The position numbers and the translations under genes were made by a program. Under the pieces are notes generated by a model that saw nothing but the letters and a program-made list of their open reading frames with translations, was not told where the DNA came from and ran no database searches. This document shows positions 12,414 through 24,229 of a DNA stretch of 64,000 nucleotides, in pieces. The number at the start of each line of letters is the position of its first letter. The first letter of the stretch is position 1. Source of the stretch: Chionomys nivalis (Eukaryota; Chordata; Mammalia; Rodentia; Cricetidae); assembly GCF_950005125.1 (NCBI RefSeq), contig NC_080090.1, positions 27,802,001 through 27,866,000 of the forward strand. Reading direction: 5' to 3'.

Positions 12414-12775
12414 AAACCCTAGCACAAGTATTCGTGTCTTCTCTACCTCCTCTCTCTTCTATAAACAGGACAAGGGGAGACCTTTCTGTGCAAATGAAAT
12501 GTTTTACTGTCCCAGGAGACCAGAGCTCGCCAGCACCGTCTAATGCTGGAGCACTAACCACCCACTTGATGTAGCCATCGCGCTCTTTGGAAAATGACCA
12601 GTATGATAGAGGAGCTATATTTTAGTTACTATTGAATTTTAGTGGATTCAAATTTAAACAGTCTCACATGGCTAATAACTACCTCAAAGAGTCATCTTTT
12701 ACCACTGTGAGTTATCTCTTGCTGTTCTGTTGTTGATGTTGTTTTCTATTTTCTTTAATCGTGCCTTTGATTTTT

Positions 12776-12870
12776 TTTTTTTTTTTTTTTTGAGACAGGG
12801 TTTCTCTGTGGCTTTGGAGCCTGTCCTGGAACTAGCTCTTGTAGACCAGGCTGGTCCTGAACTCACAGAG
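12776..12870 (-). repeat. 5'-truncated B1 SINE with perfect target-site duplication
   Basis: The poly-T (poly-A tail on the minus strand) is followed by GAGACAGGGTTTCTCTGTGG, CTTTGGAGCCTGTCCTGGAA, CTAGCTCTTGTAGACCAGGC and TGGTCCTGAACTCACAGAG. These are the 3' two-thirds of a B1 on the minus strand, stopping before the usual 5' head. The 15-mer GTGCCTTTGATTTTT flanks it exactly (12761-12775 and 12871-12885), the signature of L1-mediated target-primed insertion. The intact duplication and low divergence indicate a young insertion. Confidence 0.93.
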
Positions 12871-13007
12871 GTGCCTTTGATTTTTATCTTCTTGCCTGTA
12901 TTTACTCTTAAGGTTTTTATGAAGACCAGGCATTAACCAAGAGACAGATTACAATAGCACCTTTCCAGCCTTAATCCCTTATTCCCTAGATCCCAGTCCT
13001 CAGGCTC

Positions 13008-13048
13008 AGGAGAAAACAAACAACAAACAAACAAACAAACAAACAAAA
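13008..13048. repeat. (CAAA)n simple repeat
   Basis: About ten CAAA-type units with one or two irregularities. Low-complexity sequence. Confidence 0.85.
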
Positions 13049-13049
13049 C

Positions 13050-15390
13050 CTTGAAAATGTAGTTGGAGAAGATGAAAAACCAAGGACTCCAGAGGAAAGC
13101 AGGTCATGCCCTGGCTGGTGTGGTTGTCTCTCTTCCCCAGAGAAAATGTGTGGACTCCAGTGTGACTATGGGAAGGGAATTAGAAGTGCTGGGGTGCAGT
13201 GTGGACTTGAACATCCACAGAGTGGGATTCCTTGTGGGGTGGGGGATGGGGGCTCTGACAGATGTTACTTTGTAGAGTGTTCTGCTGGCCCTGATAAAAG
13301 GGAGAAGCTGAGGAACATTTTTATGTGGGGGAACTCTTCATATGACTAGAACTGAGAATTGGGGGGTTAACTTGTCGGGATTTCTGTGACTTAAGATAGA
13401 AACAGCAAGCAAAACACAGGTAGCTGACCATAAAGGGCTTTTAGAAGGAAGTGCTACTCAGCTTTGCAGATACTATCCCTCCATAAAACAAGCATCCAGT
13501 CCTTCCCAAGGCCTGCTTCATGCCAATGAGCAATGCAACCTGAAGCTTGGCATTGGCTGGACAGCACGGTGGGATGAGAACTGGATACCCCAGGAACAAT
13601 CAGAAGCCCCGAGTAACGAACTCTGGGGTGCTCAGGTCCTTTCATCTTTGATACCTAGACTTGGGTGGTGTTGGAAAACTTGCTCCAAAACCTAAGAAGT
13701 AAGAGGGACCAACTTAAAGTGCACTATTTAAAAGTGATGTGGGAAGTACTATAGATGAAGTTAAATTTAGGTTTTTATTGGAGTTATTCATTGTTTCCTA
13801 ATACTTCTGGATTGTATTCTAGATGGACAAAGAATCCTAAGCACATATACACAGAAAGCCATTTATGCCGTAAAACAACCAGCTGTACTAGGCTCACAGT
13901 GGTAAGCTCTACAGAGTGGGCACTCTGCTACTGAACACAGGCACCTATGTTGAAAAGCAACAATTCCTATGGTGACAAGTACCATGGAAGAGTTCAAAAT
14001 AGGGCTCAGTGGCAGAAAGGCCCTGGGATATGTGAATGGCCCTGGGTTGGTGTGGTCGGGGTAGTTCCTTTTAGGAAGTAACAGCTAAACCATGACCGAC
14101 ATGATGGGAAACCGTCAGCCTTTGGAGAGAGGGGGTGTGGGTAGTGAGCTCAGGTACAGTGGCTCTGAGACTTTGGGGGTGGCTAATAAGGTGGGTACAT
14201 TGGCAGCAGAGCAGAAGGCTGGAAGTCCAGGACTAAGTGAACATAATGTGTGGTTTGTGATAGGAAGGAGAGGGGCATACATGGGACCAGCTGGACCGTC
14301 CCGGGCAAGCAGAGTAAGGGGTATGGGTTACTGAAATATGCAGAGCTACTTTCTTTGAGTATACGATCAGCAAAGACACTTTCTATATTGCCTTCCCCTC
14401 TCCAAAGAGATTAGACCTTGATTGATCAGAAAGAATTTCCTCAAAGGGAAAATTTCACAGGTACCTGTTGAGCAATGAGCTGGGGGAGGAAACTGTGTTC
14501 TTCCAAATACTCACCATGCATCTCTAACCATCAAAGTCACTACCACAGGGGCTTAACAGAGTATAGGAGCCTCCATGGTAGGTACATACACTCACCTCAG
14601 GTAGGTGACTTGGAAGCTGTACCACCTCTAGGTTTAATATAAATATTTTCCCTGCCACTGGGAAGAGGACAGAAAAATAGGTATGACACTTGAAAATTAA
14701 AGGAGAGTAAATACCCAGAGTAGCTGAGCCGAGATCTAGATAATAAGGGTGGGGAATCTAAGAGTGGGAAGTCACGTAACACAAAATAAGAAAGAAAGAA
14801 TTTCAGCAGTAGTGATTGGTTGGGGGGGGGGGCTAGATGGAAAGAATTTGGAAAGTAAGAACTTCCAGATGGCCTTGCTGGTGAAGATAGCTATATATAG
14901 AGACAGAGGGGCTAATTAGTTCCTGGGCCAAGGCCCCAGTTTCTGTTGAGTGAGTGATTGTCTTGTGGTGGTTTAGTTCAATACACACCACATCGTGAGT
15001 AAATTAAGTATTTGAGGGTTTTTTCCCCCCAAGCAATGGGAATTGCCCAACCTTAATATAATTAATTAAGAGTCAATGAATGTTTAATTTAGTTCTGGTA
15101 CTTGTACCAGCAACACAATGAGCTCTTTGTCTTGGCCGAGGTTCCTAAATATTGGGAAAGGGAGAAAGGCTGGAAAAGAGCAAGAGTTAGTCAATAGTTT
15201 TTCTCCCAAATACTCTGATGCACAAGTTGCCTCCCCTGCGCAGCAGCCCATTCAGTGAAAACCAAGAGCTTACCCCTGGAGAAGGCTGTGGATCTTCTAG
15301 GAGCGAAGATGTTGCCTCATGCCTCTCTGTTGGCATCAGGAGGTACAAGGAACACTTTCAAACTGCAGTTTTTGTTTTTCAGCTGACCAT
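13050..15390. other. Unique non-coding DNA, possible ID relic
   Basis: No gene recognised. 13996-14060 (GGCTCAGTGGCAGAAAGGCC, then GGCCCTGGGTTGG) resembles an eroded plus-strand ID-type SINE, low confidence. An 11-base G run lies at 14822-14832. Open frames reach 80 codons without known domains. Confidence 0.5.
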
Positions 15391-15394
15391 ACCA

Positions 15395-15617
15395 TCTTTC
15401 TAGGTACCTGCTCAGCTACACTCTCATCTTTCTGGTGCGTGCTCAACTGCACTTTCATCTTTCTGGGTACCTACTCAACTACACTCTCATCTTTCTAGGC
15501 GCATGCTCAACTGCTCTCTCATCTTTCTGGGTACCTGCTCAACTACACTCTCATCTTTTGGGGTGCACGCTCAAATGCACTCTCACCTTTCTGGGTACCT
15601 ACCCAACTACACTCTCA
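15395..15617. repeat. Minisatellite, seven 32-bp units with alternating subtypes
   Basis: Seven head-to-tail units start at 15395, 15427, 15458, 15490, 15522, 15554 and 15586. All are 32 bp except the second (31 bp). Each starts TCTTTC-like and ends ACTCTCA-like. Odd units carry GGTACCT(A/G)C then AACTACACTCTCA. Even units carry a GCGC/GTGC-type core then AATGC or ACTGC. The array is therefore built from 64-bp dimers. The 76-codon frame running through it is a by-product of the repeat. Confidence 0.93.
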
Positions 15618-15859
15618 TTTGATGTGTTCTTACTTTTGAGTCATAAGCAGCCAAAAGAAGGTTAAGGAAACCTAAGGGATAGAGATAGGCTGAGTTGCTA
15701 AAATATTGTCTCTAGGATGCTATAACCAAATGAACAAGCTTTTGGCCAGTCTCCAACCATCATCTGGAAGATGACTAGACAAAGATGTGTGGATTTTTAT
15801 TGCTGCAGAATTCCCATTGAGAAAATTCTAGTAAAGACAACAGTGAAAGGTGCTTCCAT

Positions 15860-16055
15860 TCACTGTGTCTACCATGTGTTAGCCCTATGAATGGTGTTTT
15901 ATTGTTATTCTCTGAATCAGTGCTCACAACAGCATGAAACAGCCAGTATTCTGACCACTCTCCATGGAGCACACAGAAGCTGAAGCTTGAGGTACCCTCT
16001 TGGTTAGTAAATAAAGAACCTGGGGTCACAGCAAAAGATGCTCGATCTTGCAGTC
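15860..16055 (+). repeat. MIR SINE, diverged
   Basis: Blocks follow the MIR order: GTCTACCATGTGTTAGCCCT (consensus CTACTATGTGCCAGGCACT), GTGCTCACAACAGC, an ACAGAAGCTGAAGCTTGAGG core, TTGGTTAGTAA, and GGGGTCACAGCA. This is an ancient tRNA-derived retroposon shared by mammals and long inactive. Confidence 0.6.
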
Positions 16056-16180
16056 CACACTAACTTGTATTCACACCCCATCCTGTGCCAGGTTATTCTC
16101 TTGTGAATTCTCACTGTGTGCAAGAGCAGGAAAGACAAACAGCTGGGTGACTCTGTGCACCCCAGCAGAGGAAGGCACTG

Positions 16181-16197
16181 TTTTTTTTTTTTTTTTT
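16181..16197. repeat. Poly-T run (17 bp)
   Basis: Seventeen uninterrupted T residues. No SINE body follows in the minus-strand sense. Confidence 0.95.
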
Positions 16198-16199
16198 CC

Positions 16200-17320
16200 A
16201 AAGAAGATGCTGGGTGCTATTTTCATTCTAGCCTGCAGAGCTGTGAAAGGGTTAAGAGTGATCCCTGGATCCTGGAGTCACTGGTTTCTCATCCTGGTCA
16301 CGTTTGATTGAGAACTAACATGCTAGAGAAGAGAAGGAAGGAAACCCGGGGCACAGACGGACATGAGAGTGGAGTCCTTTCCCCTCTGGAAGCTCATTTC
16401 AGTCCACTGCAGCACTGCAGTGAGGTCTGGTGAGAGGGATAGGGAGGCAAGGCCAATGGGTCCAGTTCCCACTTGTCTATTCTACTAGTTTGCTCTCAGT
16501 GGAAGCACAAGGACAACCAGCTTGGCCCAAGGCAAATTCACCTTCATTCCTCACACACCCTGTAGGATTTAAGTGTCCTGTGATGATTGCAGGTCTAACC
16601 TAGAACTTTATAGCAACACCACAGAAGACAGCCAATGCACCACAGCTTACAGGCTGAAAGGACCTTGGGAATTTTGGCAAATACAACTTTTTTTTTTCGC
16701 TACTGACTTGCAGCTAACATACTCAGTGCAATTCTGTAGGGGGAGAGAGTGGAGAAGAGGGGACTGGTTAGTTTCAATTTCGCACTAGTTAAAGGGCTTA
16801 ACAGTGATCCCAAGTTAGTGACCAGGATACCCTTAAGCATCCAACTCTTAGCACATATCCTCTTCCCATGCTGCAATTCTATCCTCAGCTGTCTTGCACA
16901 CCCTATCTGTCCATCTGTCCATCTCTCCAGCTAATCCAGACAGAGCCCTTATTGCCTGCACCTGCTGGCAACGAAAAATGCCAAGTAAAGTTCCTTCTTT
17001 AATAGGCTTTAGGACAAATAACCAACGAGAGGTACTTTGCCTTGCTTACAGACACACTCAATAAATGCTTTCTTAAGATTCACACAGAAACCAAGACAGG
17101 ACAGTCGTGGGAACCGGTATCACTTTAGCAGCTCTGAGAGTACCTGGTGCAGAGAAGGCACCCATAGCATTGATTAAAGGAGGAATGGTAAGGTAGTGGG
17201 GTGGGCAGCTAGAAAAAAAAATCCAGCCAATTCTGAAGGTTGCGGGGGAGGCTTTCCAGGGACTTCAGGCAGTGGTGTCTACGGAGGAATGACTCCCTTC
17301 TAAGGGATCTTGTCTTAGTT
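16200..17320. other. Unique DNA with a possible L2 3' end
   Basis: No gene recognised. The ACACTCAATAAATGCTTTCT motif at 17045-17070 matches the conserved L2 3' terminus, so part of 16850-17070 may be an eroded plus-strand L2. (CTGTCCAT)-type short repeats occur at 16905-16925. Confidence 0.4.
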
Positions 17321-17324
17321 CAGG

Positions 17325-17510
17325 AGCTGTGATCTCAGGACTCTGCAGTCAGAAGGACCCCAACAGGAATCTCCCTCTGCCACCTTATTACCATAAACCC
17401 TGGGGCAACAGTTATTTGTCTTTCTAAGAAGGCAAAATAAGAACCACCCTTTCTAAGTTGCTGGGAAGATTAGAGATTGGTCAAGTGAAATGCAGAGGAG
17501 ATACAAGCAA
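17325..17510 (-). repeat. MIR SINE, minus strand
   Basis: ACTCTGCAGTCAGAAGGACC, CTCTGCCACCTTATTACC, a CTTTCTAAGAAGGCAAAATA block and TTGCTGGGAAGATTAGAGAT correspond in order to the reverse-strand MIR consensus (CTCTGCCACTTACTAGCTG, then CATCTGTAAAATGGG, then GTTGTGAGGATTAAA). Diverged but collinear. Confidence 0.6.
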
Positions 17511-17571
17511 ATCCTACCAGGAATTCCTATCAGGCCTAACTAAAAGCTCCTCTCCATCCATCACCCATCGG

Positions 17572-17800
17572 TACTTCCTATTTACCAGGCATTAGCTTAG
17601 CCCTCTAGAAATGTCAACACACTTCATGCTCATAATAACCCCGTGAGTCAGGTACTGTTATCGCCCGTTCTGCAGATAAGGAAAATGGGAGCAAAGAGGG
17701 TAAACAGCTTGCTAGAGTCATGCAGGCAGGAAGTGGTCTAGCAGGGATTCCCACACTAGCAACCTGGACAGTATCTGTACACTCAGCCCCTGTGATGTAC
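17572..17800 (+). repeat. MIR SINE, plus strand, well preserved
   Basis: TTTACCAGGCATTAGCTTAG, CTCATAATAACCCCGTGAGT, CAGGTACTGTTATCGCCC, TTCTGCAGATAAGGAAAATG, GTAAACAGCTTGCTAGAGTC and AAGTGGTCTAGCAGGGATTC follow the MIR consensus over almost its full length. It lies next to a reverse-strand MIR at 17325-17510. Confidence 0.8.
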
Positions 17801-17955
17801 TGCCTGCCAAAAGAGTACAGGCTTACTTACTTCTTTCTTCTGAGGCAGGGGAATTGGGGTGGGGGTGGGGACAATGTTTTCAACACTAACCGCACCTAGA
17901 CCAAACCTCAAGGACATTATGTGAGATAATACATATTAATTAAAGAACAAAAAAC

Positions 17956-18109
17956 TGTGATTGTCAAAATGGTCATATTAATCTGTCTGTCATCCTGACA
18001 GAGTATAACTGAATCCATGTAAATGGGACAATAGTTTCTATATACCCCTTTCTTCCCTCCCCTGAAGCTGTTGCTATGCCATATTTATATGACCATTTTG
18101 ACAATTACA
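17956..18109. repeat. Inverted repeat, 27-bp arms around about 100 bp
   Basis: TTGTCAAAATGGTCATAT at 17961-17978 reappears inverted as ATATGACCATTTTGACAA at 18087-18104. The pairing extends to 17956-17982 and 18083-18109 with two mismatches. It may be a miniature DNA-transposon relic or a local inverted duplication. I see no clear target-site duplication, so its origin is open. Confidence 0.8.
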
Positions 18110-20580
18110 TTTCTATTCTTTAATTACTATGATAAAAATGTATTCATTAGCATAATTTTGCAACAACTCAATGACATTAGGTGTTGCTGTCTGTGATTTG
18201 AAAATGAAGTGGAGAGAATTTCCTTCATTCCAACCCCCCATCCCCACCCTGGCCAGGCCTCCTCCCAGTCTTAACACACTGTGAAGCCCATTGCAGCTGG
18301 AGCCTGCCTTCCTGGAACCCAACCGCATTCCACAAGCAAAGGCAGCATGTCAAGGGGAGTGCTGGGTTGGAAGAGGGCAGCAAGGTGCTGTGAGGGCATG
18401 TAAGAAGGGCTGTTCAGAACATAGAGACGTTCTTCAAGGAGGAAACAAACGGCTACCACGGTTTGGAGCCTAAAATCCACACAATGGGAAGAAAGAATAC
18501 AAGACCATCTGGGTTCATCCCTGTCTTGTCTGGAACAACCGAACCGGTCTTAGTGGGAGTAGGACCCATCTCATGCACTGCTCTGCCTGCCCTGCACAGG
18601 GCGTGAAGGTCATGCCCTCTCCAAATAATAGCATTTTAACCATAGGGAGATACTACAGGATATCCAACAAGTATCAGACATACAACGAGCCTGTGTTTCA
18701 CGTGCTATCTACCATACTAAACATACATGTTTGAAAAGTGAACAACTGTTCTCTATCTCTTCACTTACTAGCCCAGTGGACAGCCAGGCACATTTGGGGA
18801 CTTCATAAAATAAGCCCCTGTCCCTTGCTTATGGAGACATAAACCATTAGCTAAAATGTCTTACTCCCTTCACTGGACTGAACATCTTAGGTCAGATTCT
18901 AGTCTATTTGCTGGCAAAGAACAGGTATTTAACATAACATGTGCTGGCAGCACAGGCACATACATGACTCCTCAGTGGTCTATCTTGCATGTAATAAAAG
19001 GATCTGCACAGACCATAGGGGGATTCGGGTATTAATTGATGTTTACTATATGCCAGACACCGTCTAGCCCCTGAAGTCACAGAAGTGATGAAAATAGAGT
19101 CTGTCTTCATGGAACTTACATTCTACTGGTACAGAGGTGACATGACATCAGTGCCTGACCCTCCTGTCTCCTTCTCTTCCTCCTCAGCATACATACAATG
19201 CTTGGATGCTAAAGGTGCTGGGTGAGAAAGGCCATGTATTCTGTCATCTCCCACATGGCCTTCTAGAGGCTCCATTCATCTTTTAAGAGCTGGGGGCTTA
19301 GCCATGGAGGGTTTCAGGTGTTGTGGGCACATCAGCTGAAACCTCTGCCTTGAACAATTTAACACAAAGGTAGGTTCCCTCTTCTTTCCAAGTATGCGCC
19401 TTTGAAGTAGATCTGAAGGCATGGCTAGGAGCTCAGGTGGTGCACTACGCAGACACAAAGACTGGACACGAGAAGCTGCTCACACGAAGACAGACAGACA
19501 GAAGCTGAAGGCACAGCTTGTCCCCAGCATCACATGCTGTCTGTCCGTGCATTCTCCCGAAATGCCCAGGCTATGACAACCTTGAAACTCCCCAAGTCCC
19601 ATGTATATGACTGTGCTCCCGCTATTCATTGGGATCAACTTGCTCTACTTCCACCATTTTGTCTGAACTTTACCAATCAAACACTGTTGGTTCTGGCTAT
19701 AATCTGATCCTGACTGAGATTTACCTATGAGAGGTAATCTTGACAAGCCATTTGGAATCTCTCCTGAAAGAAAAACACAAGTAAAAGCCAACATTCTTCC
19801 AGGGGAATGGATCTGACTAAAACATCCCCAGGTGAAGCGCCATCCGTCCTCATCAGAACCTGCCTGGAGAACACCTACACAGATGCTAAGATCAGAGCAT
19901 CTTCATAAATGGTCTCAGAAGGAAGTGTGGCCCTTCTGCTACAGCTCTCGTCTCCTGTTTCCAGTTAGAAATACCACCTTGCATGCACTATGAGGAAATG
20001 CTGGCAAAGCCATGTCTAGAAGGAGCATTAAAGGTATGACAAAATCTCACTCTGCAGGGGTCTCTTGCAACCTGTTGAAGTAATTCTTCCCTCTGGTACA
20101 GCAATAGTAAAAGCTTCCAGAGAGACAGAATGTCTGGATTTATTATTTCTTTCTTTCTAAATAGCCTTTTTTGGGGGAACCTCTTATCCAGATAATCAAC
20201 CATTGGTTATTTTAAAAGTGTGCTAATATTTAGACAAATCCTTCTAGATCTCTCTCAGGTTGGAACAGGAAATGCTTCATGTCATTTTAATGTTTATCAA
20301 CATTAGTGGTGAAATCATATCATTCTGAGGACAAACCTTTTCAGATGGTTTTTGATATGGTTTTATCAATTAGAATGTAAGGTCAGGACCAAGCACAAAG
20401 GAAAATCACCTATAAGGCATGTACTCACCCTCTCTGACGGTCAACAATTTCTACCATAGATTTGGTTTTTAAAATTCTTTTTGATTTGTTTTAATCTTTT
20501 CCCATTCTCACAGTATCCACAGTAACCAGGGATGGGGAGAATAAAACAAACATAAGCCTATTATCAGAGGCGGGGTTAGC
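18110..20580. other. Unique non-coding DNA with one old repeat
   Basis: No gene recognised. 19022-19135 (TGTTTACTATATGCCAGACA, then TCATGGAACTTACATTCTAC) resembles the common ancient MIR/L2-type element with consensus TACTATGTGCCAGGCACT and GGAGCTTACATTCTAG. The rest looks unique. Open frames reach 71 codons. Confidence 0.5.
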
Positions 20581-20584
20581 GTGC

Positions 20585-20800
20585 AGTATCTGCGAACTGA
20601 AGAGTCTGCTTCTAGTCTTGGCTTTGCTGGCTGCTGACCTTGGGCAAATCACTCATTCTCCATTTTGCCATCTGCAAAACAGGTAGTAGCATCCTTCCCT
20701 ACGCCACATAGCTGACGCAGGGTTGAATGCCACATCTCTGATGCTGTGGGCCTCACCCAATGCATAGGGCATTTTAGACGATCCATAATAATCTAAATGA
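20585..20800 (-). repeat. MIR SINE, minus strand
   Basis: CTGACCTTGGGCAAATCACT, CCATTTTGCCATCTGCAAAA and CAGGTAGTAGCATCCTTCCC match the reverse MIR core (GACCTTGGGCAAGTCACTT, then CATCTGTAAAATGGG). An ATGCATAGGGCATTTTAGAC-like remnant of its 5' end follows. Confidence 0.75.
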
Positions 20801-20849
20801 ATGAATGGTTCTACAGATTCATCTCTCCTCACCAATCCAGTAATGCTCA

Positions 20850-21065
20850 AAATCGGGGTTTGGCAAGCTATCCTTGTGAGAAGCCAGCAAGTAAATAATT
20901 TAAACATGACTGGCCATATGGTTTCTATCACAGTGACTTAATTCTATGATGCTGCATGAACCTAGCCACAGAAAACAAATTAATGGGAGTGGCTGGGCTC
21001 CAATAAAACTTTATTTACAAAACCAGGCAGGCAGGAGACTAGACTAGCCTAGTAGGTCATAGTTC
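20850..21065. repeat. hAT-like DNA transposon fossil
   Basis: GGGGTTTGGCAAGCTATCC near the left end, and CCAATAAAACTTTATTTACA, AAACCAGGCAGGCAGGAGAC and GTCATAGTT at the right, match a widespread mammalian non-autonomous element. Its ends read roughly CAGGGGTCGGCAAAC and, reversed, TAGTTTGCCGACCCCTG. I do not give a family name because I could not align it. Confidence 0.5.
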
Positions 21066-21069
21066 CAAA

Positions 21070-22000
21070 GCCTCTGCTTGCTAAAATCAAAGCCTGATCT
21101 GAGCATGCACATTTAACACTGGCCTAAAGGTTTTGTGTTGAACCAAATCCAGCAAAGAGAAACCAAGAGGTGAGTCTATTATACACAGGTTCACTTCCAA
21201 CACTCACTACATTCCAGCATACTTCATGGTATATCAATTATGACAATCACCTGCCTCCCATACCATCTCCTAGCTACTCACCCATACAGGAAATCAGCCT
21301 GCTGTACACCCAATCCCTTAAAGAGACCAGGCCTATGTCTAATGCCTTGGCAGGCCAGAAACTCTCTTGAAAGGTTCCCTTTCTCTTCCTACTCAAATCA
21401 GTGATAGTCCTTCTTTGTTTAATATTCAGAGATGAGTCAGTAACTTTATTACCCATATGTAGACAAAAAAAAAAAAAAAAGAGAAAAGAAAAGAAACTCC
21501 TTCTACTTCCTTTCATTCTGTGGGGGATGGGCAGGCATGAGAGAAAGCTTCAGGAGGGTTGTTGAAGTAATTCATTCTCATCCCGAACAGCTCCGTGGTC
21601 CAGGCTCTGCAAGAGCTACCCCAGTAGAGAATCAGAGCTCAGAAAACATGGAGAACTTTCCCCTGCACCAATAATGGAGACAGAGATGTGCTGACCAACT
21701 CTAAAGGCCAAGTTATTAAAATCTCTATTGTGCTCATAGGTGGTTGACAGTGCTAACCCACTCCATATCTTACATGGTCAGATATTCTAACTTAATACAA
21801 TCTACAAGCATTTCACAGATTAGTGCGCTTACTTTTCATGTGTGTGTGTGTGGGGGGGGGCTCTCCTACCGGATCATAACCGTAAAAGAAGCAACACATC
21901 TCTATATTCACTCTTGTCCTTGCTCCATCTGAGGCTTTTATTGTGTATCTGTAGAAAGAGACTGTAGATTGCAGTAAGGGCACTAGGTGAATCATTTGGC
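21070..22000. other. Unique DNA with simple repeats
   Basis: No gene recognised. A16 lies at 21465-21480, followed by AAAAG units. A short GT run ending in about nine G residues lies at 21839-21860. Open frames reach 80 codons without known domains. Confidence 0.5.
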
Positions 22001-22004
22001 GGAA

Positions 22005-22180
22005 TCATCTCTCTGACTTCACAATCGGCTGTTGTTATTTCTCCCATTTTACTGATGATAAAACTCAGCCCATAAAGGTTAAGTCTTCTAGCCATAGGTC
22101 AGAAAGCTAACAAATGGCCAAAGCAATAACTGAACTCAGTTCTATTAAGGGCCATAACCTGACTCTTCTGATTCCGTCTA
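22005..22180 (+). repeat. MIR SINE, plus strand
   Basis: TGTTATTTCTCCCATTTTAC, TGATGATAAAACTCAGCCCA, AAAGGTTAAGTCTTCTAGCC, AGGTCAGAAAGCTAACAAAT and AACTGAACTCAGTTCT follow the MIR core and 3' half in order. Confidence 0.75.
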
Positions 22181-22184
22181 GTTC

Positions 22185-23455
22185 CCCTACACAATGATTC
22201 CCGTTGTCCCGGCACAGACAGACTCCATCGGCCTGTGTATTTCAAAACAAAAAGCGATCGTTCTCTTTTTGCCCTGATCATGTTTGTTCCTAGTGTCTAG
22301 GAATTGCCCTCACCTATAAAAACGGGGATTTTCCACTATCAATACCCATTTCAGCCTCCTCCGAGAGATCCCTGTGTGAACTAACTCCATGCCTCACACT
22401 CATTAGGCTGTGAAGAGTACAAGTAGGCTTTTTCTCCATCTTTCCATGGCTTCCCAACTGGTGAACGCTGAGTTCTTTCTTGGTACAAATACAAGGCGCT
22501 CATAACTTTTCAATGGATTATGAAAGTTATTCCCCCAGGGACTCAGCAAAGCCGTCATCTCTAGGCATAGCCTTTGCATTACATCAGGGAATCCAGTCCT
22601 TTGCTAAGCTAATGGTGGTTCTTAATAATATTATTGGAATTATTATTACCTTCAATTAAAAAGCAGGCCATGAATGACTTACTACTTCAGAGAGACTCCC
22701 TAAAGAGTCACATCAGAATCTGGAATCTTTGCACCGAAGGGTACTGGGAGAGCAGGAGCCAGAGTCCCTGCTCATTCTCCTAGTAAATACATTATTTAAT
22801 AAATATACCACATTCAAATACTTTTATGTTTTTGGCTGGTTACCAGGTTTTAAAATTGCCTTCCTGAAAGGTAGATAGGGCTGGTTAATCACTACCACTT
22901 TGTTCTAAAACATGCAAGGAAACCAAGAAAACTTGAAGCACTTTACTCACCAAGGCATATTAGGATAATATTCATACTATGGCAGTGACCTTCAGAGTGC
23001 CATCCCTCTGGAGGTCATGGGGAGCGGGGAGCACAGGGTGAGAGGGTCCGTGACAGTACTAGCTTTTGACAACACCTTGGAAGCCAGGAACATTGCTCAC
23101 TGTATTCAAGGCCTACAGGTTCTTATTCTGTGTGTATGCTTACAATTAGATGGGGTTCCTGAAAAGACAAATTGGAACACACAGGCAGCTCAGAAGCAGG
23201 CTTTGCTGTTCCCAGAACCTGATGTTAAGACAGAACATAAATAGGTCCCCCACCTAGAAAGATGAAGTCCACGGCAAGGAGGGAAACAGCACCTTCAGCC
23301 CCGAGGCAGTGAGAGGAGAGTAATCTCCTGGCTTAGGGATAGATCTCAGGGACCCAGGTGTAGAACTCTAGGAGATGGAATTTCTGAGGTCAGGAAACAC
23401 CAGAGGCAAAGAAGCCAAGGGGCCTGCGGACAGGAGAAAGAGTGCAGGCTCAGGG
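22185..23455. other. Unique non-coding DNA, A+T-rich centre
   Basis: No gene recognised. 22610-22860 is A+T-rich with TTAATAATATTATTGGAATT and may be a matrix-attachment-like or conserved non-coding stretch. Open frames reach 75 codons. Confidence 0.5.
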
Positions 23456-23459
23456 CTAG

Positions 23460-23540
23460 AGATGAAGATGCAGGGACACATTGTTTGGCTCCTGATACAA
23501 AATATAAGTAAATATTTGTTTAATAAATGAATGAATAACT
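23460..23540 (+). repeat. L2 LINE 3' end
   Basis: AAGTAAATATTTGTTTAATA followed by AATGAATGAATAAC is the conserved L2 terminus (CAATAAATGTTTGTTGAATGAATGA-type, abbreviated). It is preceded by GGGACACATTGTTTGGCTCC, resembling the L2 GGGCAGGGACTGTGTC block. The minus-strand 134-codon frame crossing it is not a gene. Confidence 0.65.
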
Positions 23541-24127
23541 GAGACAGACAGCATTCTGCCTGACCCAAAAGCTCTACCTTTCCTACATCAGCACCTACAC
23601 AAACTCTGACTTTTAGTAAAAGATTTTCCCTTCCTGCCCCAACCAAGGCCAAGGCATTTGTATGAACGGATGGCACTTCATGAAAGTCTGTGGAGCTTGG
23701 AACTGGGTGTGCATACATGCACAGGCACGCATACATGTTCAGTTTTGTTTTTAGTAAGATGAGTTGCTTCATGATCTGGGTTCCCTTGAGTTCACAAAGG
23801 GTGGGAAAGAGATGGAAGGACAGGCTGGTACTGCCCAGTAGGCATCACTGCTGCCTGGATCTGGAGGGCTGGAGCCCAAGGAAGTGTGCCATATCCTGAG
23901 GAGTTAACTAGGAGGGTCTCTGACAGACTCTCCTTGCCTGATGTAAAGGATGCTGAATAGAACAGATCCTGAAGGGTTTTGCTTTTTGTATTTTTTTTTT
24001 GTTTTGTTTTGTTTTTGCATTCCCATGAGGAAACTGAGGCTGGGGATCTGAGCTTCTTTGTCTTCCTATCCCTCCTCTAGGTCACTCCCTTAGCTGCACT
24101 GCTCCTCAATAGCCCAATCCTGATCGA
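23541..24127. other. Unique DNA, no gene seen
   Basis: Nothing recognisable except T-rich low-complexity sequence at 23990-24015 with repeated GTTTT units. Confidence 0.5.
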
Positions 24128-24166
24128 TCTTTCTTTCTTTCTTTCTTTTTCTTTTTCTTTTCTTTT

Positions 24167-24229
<63 letters not shown>

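Noticed and set aside
15435..15665. 76-codon frame with internal repeats
   Set aside because: It is a reading of the 32-bp minisatellite.
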